From Crocodylus rhombifer (lineage: Eukaryota; Chordata; Crocodylia; Crocodylidae), in NCBI GenBank assembly GCA_038503035.1, contig JAVSML010001163.1, forward strand, positions 687,166-751,165: a DNA stretch of 64,000 nucleotides. The letters are read 5' to 3'. Below are positions 57,959-64,000 of this stretch, piece by piece. A model generated the notes under the pieces. It ran no database searches, was not told the DNA's origin, and saw only the letters and a program-made list of their open reading frames with translations. The translations under genes and the position numbers were made by a program. Position 1 is the stretch's first letter. Every line of letters starts with the position of its first letter.

Positions 57959-60900
57959 CTAAAAGAGACATGTATAAGATTGTGTGTGCAAAGGTATTGG
58001 TAATTTCTTCTCTAAATTTTGTCTAGACTTGTGCTAAGGAAATGTGAGTGCATAGCTGATTAGTACAAGAGCACTGCAGAACACGAGTTACAGTACAGAG
58101 AGCTGCATGGTTTATCTCAGCTCCCCGCTGCGAACATCCATGGAGTTCCACCATCAGCCCAGGGCCAACATGTATGGGGAGAGGGGAATATCAGGTGAGT
58201 AGATAAACTTATGACAACTGAAATGTGCTAGACATTATATTCTATTATACTAAGAATATTGAGCCTTTTAAAACATTTACTGCTGACTATGTTCTGAGTA
58301 TATACACTTTCTGCCGGTGTAGCTATCAAATCTGATTTTAATGGTTGATGTTATTCTGTTACAAGCATCACTACTGATTTTTAGTTAGCAGTGTATTCGT
58401 AGTTTCCCTTGTTTTAATCAAGCCGTATCGCAAACAGAAAGCTCCTGTAAACAAATTTGCTTCTCAGCTGCTGCAAACAGTGCCATAAAAGTAGTAAGAC
58501 TTCACTTGTGCAGAGAACAGTGCTAAGCAGTTTTAAGAACATCCACACACCTTTGTTTCTTGAGAAACAGCATACTCTATTGTTTCGGCTCCATCTGCAG
58601 ACTGGTACACCAGATCAAACTTTCCTGGCTCTTTAACCACTTGAGCAAGATAGGGTGAAGGGGGAGGAAAAAAGTCATTTATTACTGTTTTCCATAAGCA
58701 TTCTGCAGCTGGTCAAGTTCCCATATTAAATCTGCTTTACATGTTACAAAAAAACCCTCAACATTAATTTAATCCTCTATAGTTTAAATTAAGCATGTCA
58801 GTAGTCCCATATGCTACTCTATTTATGCTACTGTCATGCGCTGCCACCTTACTCTGAACTTTGACACACTTTAATTATTTGAGGTGAGACAGATTTATCA
58901 TGGTTCAGTTACAACATTAAGCATGTTTACACCAATAGTGCAATTAATGATCAGAGATCAGTCACCCAGTTCTGTTAGCTAAGGGCATACCATAAAATCC
59001 ACCAAGGGAGTCAAGATTTGCTAATGATACTATTAACTTTCTATAGAAAGTAGAAAGAAAGAGTGTGTTGAACTCAAGGCTGCAGGTGTGGTAACACGCA
59101 ACTGCTGGTTAAAATGGCAATAACCATACAGGCATCCAAAATGTCAGGGGTCTGCATGATCTCATAACATATCAGGATTCAGCTCTGCACCTAATGAAAG
59201 TCAGTGGCAAAACTGCTGCTACCTTCAATAAGGAGAGGATTGGGGTCTAACATTCCCTCTATTCACATGCCCATTTCTATTCCACATAACCCTTCAAATC
59301 TTTCAGACACCAAAGCAAAGCAGTTCCAACAGGACACAAATTTACGCTCTCTCACTGGACTGCACAACTCTGTGGCCTTTGCATTTAGGCCACATCTGTC
59401 AAGCATCCAAATCTACTTGGCAATGCAGACAATCAACCTAAAGACACCCACAAATGCCACAAATTTTCTGTACGTAACATTACGATGTGGGCAACCTAAG
59501 AATATTAGAAGTAATGCTGAGAGAGGAATGTGCCCAGAAATGTTTAAATATTTGTCATGCTTAGTTTTACTGTTGTGGTAAACCTATTTTAGACATTTAC
59601 GTACTCAAGGGTTGAGATACATACACTTGTTCGATGAAGATGAAAGAATCTCAATCTCTATCTGTTTGCTTTCAGCATTCCAACTGACTATTTTTCCTTC
59701 CTTCAAAAAAAGACAAGAAAAGGGTCAAATCTGCTGTGCTTCTACCTAGCACAAGTATCATAGATTTCATAGACATCAGGGCTGGAAGGGACCTGGGAAG
59801 ATCAAGTCCAGCCCCCTGCCCCAGGGACAGGAAGTCAGCTGGGGTCAGAGGATCCCAGCAAGATAAGCAGCCAATTTACTCTTGAAGGTGTTCAATGTAG
59901 GTGCCTGAACCACCTCCAGTGGTTCAAGTATCCTCATAGGCTTAAACACAATTACAGCAAATATTTCCAATTTGATAAATTCCTCTGACTGATGAAAAAG
60001 CAAGGAAAAATATTTAACAATTAACTTAAGACAAACTGCAGCTAGTGCTACAGATCACCCATGAAATTCTTATTGTGATAGTCCCAGAAGTTTTATCAGC
60101 AGTTAGCTATAAATCAAAGTATTTGAAACTGCTGCAAAAGGTGGTGGAGGGGTGGTTTCTAATTCCACAAAGTTGTCTCAACAACTTCACAACGTCTGTT
60201 TTGTCGTTTAGCTTATACACCTTTTCTACCTGGAAGCTTGAAATTCTTCATCATGCCTTGGTATTCCTAAAAGGGAACTATTTGATGTTTTGACTGGCTT
60301 TTTCACATTTTAAGTTTTATTAATGAATGCATTGGAAGTAAGCTGCGTACAGACAGGGAAGCTAGTGGAAAACATAAAGTGCTCAGAAATTTAAAATATT
60401 TATTTACAATTCATCCAAGATTGTTTTACCCAATACAGGACTATACATGGATTAAAAAAAGGCAACAATACCTTGTAGTCTGATACTTCTGGTGTGTAAT
60501 TTTCAGTTAATTCCAAACACTGTTAAAAGAAAAATACAAATCAAAAGTAGCACCTATCACTCCTGACACCTGCCGGACCTAGACCTGACTATCAGAGTGA
60601 ACTAGATAAAATATGTACATCCTGCTTCCAGATCCTGACTTCTGCCCTCTGGTCCCAGGTAGTCTTCCATGACTGACTGCAGCAGGGTATCTGCATTCAG
60701 CTCATGCCTCCAAGAGAGATCCCTGGAGAGGACTTCAGCTTTTTCATCAGCGATTCCCTACCAATCCACTTTGATTCTGAAGTGGAGTAACATCATTTTT
60801 GCAGGAAGTAAGGCAACAACATGAGACTGAGCAACAACAGGCAAGAAAGACAGGTAAGAGGATTTTCATTGTCTGCAGTATCTAGCCTGACACTGACTCT

Positions 60901-63088
60901 CAGAGTGGGTGGAAAAGAGGCATTTCTTTTGGGAGTCCTTGTTTATATCTTAACACTGGATTTTCCAGCACGGAGAGAGAGATCCTGGAAAAGATCAGAC
61001 AAGTCAACTTAATTATTAGAGGTCTGACTCAGACGCTATGAGGAAAAATGAAGTTTGGCTGATTAAGCTAAGAATTCCCATTGACATTTCCCATTGAAAT
61101 TGAATTCCCAATGAAGAGCATGGCATTTTTTTTTTTTTTTTTTTTTACTTGTCCTGTAATTCCATTAAAACCATGATGCACTAGCTCAAAGACTTTTTTT
61201 CTAAAATCAAGATGATAACTGAATCCGTTTCCGACTTACAAATTATACATCTCAAGGTTATCTGTATAGCAGGGAGAAAGTCAACGTGTGTTTCTATTTC
61301 TAGAATAAAAGTCCCAAAATGATACAACTCTTGAAAGCAAGCTTTTGGGTGTCAGCCTAAGCTACTGGTATCTATCTTTTCTCTACAAAACTATATTATA
61401 TTGGCACAATTGAAAGTTTTGAGGCACAAAAGTAACATTATGTGTTTTAAGACTTCCTTACCTTGAACGCAATTTTTTCCCCTATTTGTGGTGGGGCAGC
61501 TAATAGAGGTAATACACTATAGTCCCTCTTTGGAACCTCCACTGGATTCTGTGAAACAAATGTTAAACCCAAAGATTTAATCACTGCAGTAACAAAAGCA
61601 CCAGGCAGTATTAATGCTGTAGATGTAATTTCCCCCCTCACCCCAATTTCTTTCCATTCCTACTGCACTTGCACCAGCACCTGAACCAAGCGGTATGGTG
61701 CAAGCTCTCTGCTTAAGTTTGCAAAATAATATTGTTCTAACACTTGTTTAGAACACAGATCAGCCACACTTCACTGAACGAACCAGATGTTCACAGTTAT
61801 CCCACACCCGAGTCTTCTTGGCCCTCCAGTTACTAACATTTTTTTAAAATCATCCAAGAAACACATGATACGAACTTAAATATGCAACATGGATGAAAAA
61901 CTTACCTGAATAATAGCTGAAGTGTTTGTCACCACTTCATTTAGCTGCTGTTGTTTCTGGCTTTCATTGCTGTAGTTATAGAAGAAACTACTGTTTTCTC
62001 CTCTCCCACGGCCTCGGCCCCTGAACCCTCCACGATACCCACGGCCACGAGACCCTCGCCAGAAGTAGTTATCCTCTCCTCTTCCTCGCCCCCTCCCAAA
62101 ACTGCCGGGGCTTGCGGCTGGTCCCTGAAGGCTAATCTGTGACCAATTAGCATCACTTTTTACTAAGGAATTATTTAATCCAACTGTTGCTATGGACTTT
62201 TTAATGACAAGGGTATCTGAATCAGAACTCTTAGATTCTGTAAGAGAGGTCTTTGCTTTGGGGGCCCTTGCAACATCATTTTCTACAGTGGTTGAATTAT
62301 TAGGTGGTGACTTCTTCTTTGAGTTATTGCTTTGCTCCTCCTCTGTACTGGAGTCAGATTCTGAACTGGAGGATGGGGATTTAGCTTTTTTACTAACTGC
62401 AATCTTAGGGGAGTTTTCCTCTTTAGACTTGGCAGTAACTTTGCTAGTAGCAACAGTTTTCGCAGCAGAACTTGCAGCAACTTGGGATCTCTCTTTGTGT
62501 TGCATTGCTGCTGCGGACTTGTGTGAGAATTTATCCTGCTTTGCATCAGTTTCACTGTCCGTGTCAGACAAGCTGGAGGAGTCGGAATCAGAGGTCCCCT
62601 CCCTCTCTTTGCTGGACTGCATGGCATTTTTTACTGCGCTGTTTTTACTCTGACACAGAGGGATGCTGTGGTTCAGCCGTCCTAAATCAGACTTTGTTGC
62701 AACAGCCTTTGTTGTCTTCTGCTTTGCATTCTTCTTAGTCTCCAGCTCCTTCTTCCTTTCTGACTTTTTAAGAGTTTTAGATTGATCGGTAGTGCTGTCC
62801 TTGCATTCTGCTCTTCCATCTCTTCTGTTCAACTCTTTCTTTTTCTTTCGGTTCTTGGACTTCTTTGGATAATTCCCAGCATCTTCTGTATTCTCATCCT
62901 TACAAGCAGCATGTTCAGAGCTCCGTTTAGTCGTCATCTTTTTCCTTGTGGGTCTGTCATCTTCACTTGTTGTTTCTTCCTCCTCCTCCAGCTTTTGCCT
63001 GTGCCTCTTTCTGACTTTCCTTGATGAATAAACGACGCCATTACTGTCCTCATTATAACCCTCTGCAGTTACCTCTTCCAATTTAACT
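57869..63088 (-). CDS. COIL: Coilin (COIL), exons 2-7, 5' end outside window
   Basis: Minus-strand join: 61906-63088, 61462-61548, 60472-60519, 59625-59700, 58551-58639, 57869-57958 (1573 bp, 523 complete residues plus stop). All junctions are GT/AG and phases agree. The large first visible exon has Lys-rich nuclear localisation patches ([15 protein letters not shown]), acidic Ser-rich tracts and an RG box ([20 protein letters not shown]). The last exons encode the Tudor-like coilin C-terminus: [36 protein letters not shown] and [11 protein letters not shown]. Coilin scaffolds Cajal bodies and binds SMN and Sm proteins; the RG box is the SMN contact. Exon 1, with the self-association domain, should lie beyond 64000. 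Order and orientation with TRIM25 match mammals. Confidence 0.94.
58551..58639 (-). CDS. COIL: COIL exon 6
   Basis: 89 bp with acceptor TTGCTCAAG and donor GTGTGT. Encodes [11 protein letters not shown] and EYAVSQETK, the core of the coilin C-terminal domain. Confidence 0.9.
59625..59700 (-). CDS. COIL: COIL exon 5
   Basis: 76 bp with acceptor TTTTTTTGAAG and donor GTATGT, phase 0 to 1. Encodes [20 protein letters not shown] and a few further residues. The donor was chosen because it restores the frame into exon 6. Confidence 0.88.
59767..59930 (-). mobile_element. CR1 3' fragment (COIL intron 4)
   Basis: TTTCATAGACATCAGGGCTG then GGGACCTGGGAAGATCAAGT is the antisense CR1 3' end, same subfamily as the remnant at 12671. 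It lies just 5' (on the minus strand) of exon 5. Confidence 0.7.
60472..60519 (-). CDS. COIL: COIL exon 4
   Basis: 48 bp, phase 0/0. Encodes [16 protein letters not shown], matching the human LTSSYSPDVSDYK segment. Confidence 0.92.
61126..61146 (+). repeat. Poly(T) tract, 21 bases
   Basis: Homopolymer in COIL intron 3; on the COIL strand it is poly(A). Confidence 0.85.
61462..61548 (-). CDS. COIL: COIL exon 3
   Basis: 87 bp, phase 0/0. Encodes [20 protein letters not shown] and QIGEKIAFK, almost identical to human coilin; start of the Tudor-like domain. Confidence 0.95.
61906..63088 (-). CDS. COIL: COIL exon 2 (disordered middle, NLS, RG box)
   Basis: 1183 bp from acceptor TTTTGACAG to donor GTAAGT. 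It opens with VKLEE, as at the human exon 1/2 junction, and ends [16 protein letters not shown]. The Ser/Asp/Glu tracts and Lys clusters are expanded relative to human. Confidence 0.94.
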
Positions 63089-63548
63089 CTGTCAAAAGGA
63101 CAAAGAGAACCCAGGATTCAGTATAATTATCACATAAACGTCTATACCTTTTTCAGAGTGACCATATGTGTAATAACCCCTCATTGCAATGATACTCATG
63201 CATTAACTAAAGGAAGTGTTTCACCTCAGTTGAGAGTTGCACCTAAAAAAACCACCACATGGTACCAGGAATCAAAACCTGCAGTGAAACAGCCTCTCTG
63301 GTGGGAGAATATAGCTGATGCTGCAGCATCTCCCTGTCAGAAGAGATCTGTGTACCACAGCATAGAGATCAAGAAGAAGGGAGCTCAAGGGGAAGCAGGC
63401 AGGGGCTACAGGCTGCACCCTCTGCCTGTGTCAGCTGAGCTCTTTGTCCTGTATTCCCAGACTTCCTGTAATCATTCCTGCCTAGATGAGATGCTTGAGG
63501 CTTTCCTGGTTGTTGGTTTTTTCCAGGCCTTTCTCCAAAACTTGAGGC

Positions 63549-63691
63549 CAGCGGGGTCCAACCCTTTTGACAGGTGCACCGCTCCAATTCTCATCCCCTG
63601 CTTGCTCTGCTTTCTACTCCCTACCCTATCCAGCTGCTGCTGTGTTGCCTGTCCCCTTCCTGATCCGCCATGTACCACACACTGGCCCCTG
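63549..63691. mobile_element. hAT-like CT-rich repeat (COIL intron 1)
   Basis: The left end CAGCGGGGTCCAACC and reversed right end CAGGGGCCAGTGTG bound a CT-rich core (TTGCTCTGCTTTCTACTCCC) like that of 19151-19380. No target duplication found. Confidence 0.45.
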
Positions 63692-63702
63692 CTACACGTT
63701 AC

Positions 63703-63860
63703 GTACACTCCGCAATTAACTAGTGAATCACACAATACATTTAGACTGACCACACGTACAAAGTAAGACTGGCCATAAGTGGAAAGTACTTATATCACAC
63801 AATTAACTGGTTAATTGTGCAATAAATTTAGACCAAACACATGTACTTATCACACAATAA
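63703..63860. repeat. Two-unit tandem repeat, period ~90 bp
   Basis: CAATTAACT...CACACAATA...ATTTAGAC...CACA.GTAC occurs from 63711 and again from 63801, diverged, with a partial third unit. AT-rich, COIL intron 1. Confidence 0.55.
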
Positions 63861-64000
63861 AAATTACTATAAAAAGAGCCAACCAGCTATAAAATTAGTG
63901 TTTGAGAGTGTGCAACAACCCTATAGCTGGTTTCTATCCAGCTTTAATGTGAACATCTTAATCTAAAGCATCTTACCCTCTAAGCAAAGAGGGCATGGAG

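Noticed and set aside
62192..62653. 153-aa plus-strand frame
   Set aside because: Antisense of the Ser/Lys/Glu-rich COIL exon 2, giving a Leu/Ser-rich artefact.
63158..63766. 202-aa plus-strand frame in COIL intron 1
   Set aside because: Low-complexity and repeat-derived (overlaps the CT-rich repeat); no domain recognised.

Overview
This is a vertebrate nuclear genome window, most likely from a crocodilian and possibly a turtle. The evidence is large introns with GT/AG boundaries, abundant CR1 LINEs with sauropsid-type 3' ends, several non-autonomous hAT-like DNA transposons, and three genes recognisable from their spliced translations. Species was inferred from repeat style only; no search was run.

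Layout. 1-11.6 kb: AT-rich, without a recognisable gene; one degraded CR1 fragment. 11.64-20.4 kb (+): a complete four-exon meteorin-family gene (291 aa, secreted, ten cysteines) with a TATA box just upstream and two small hAT-like insertions in intron 1. 15-27 kb: non-coding sequence that looks constrained in places, including two collinear, diverged copies of a ~240-bp element 7.3 kb apart, one in meteorin intron 3 and one downstream. 31.2-51.7 kb (-): a complete TRIM25 gene reconstructed here as ten coding exons (640 aa: RING, two B-boxes, coiled coil, modular linker, PRY/SPRY). Its introns hold at least five CR1 fragments, one of about 3 kb with endonuclease and reverse transcriptase remnants, and a hAT-like element with a perfect 8-bp target duplication. 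A GC-rich promoter region with an interferon-response-like motif lies at its 5' end. 57.8-64 kb (-): COIL (coilin) exons 2-7; exon 1 lies beyond the right edge.

TRIM25 and COIL are also neighbours in the same orientation in mammals (human 17q22), so this is a conserved synteny block. A meteorin-family gene beside them is not the position I know for mammalian METRN or METRNL and is the most notable gene-level observation. The genes do not form one pathway: secreted neurotrophic/metabolic factor, RIG-I-pathway ubiquitin ligase, and Cajal-body scaffold. I found no CRISPR, rRNA or tRNA gene and no clearly novel multi-gene system.
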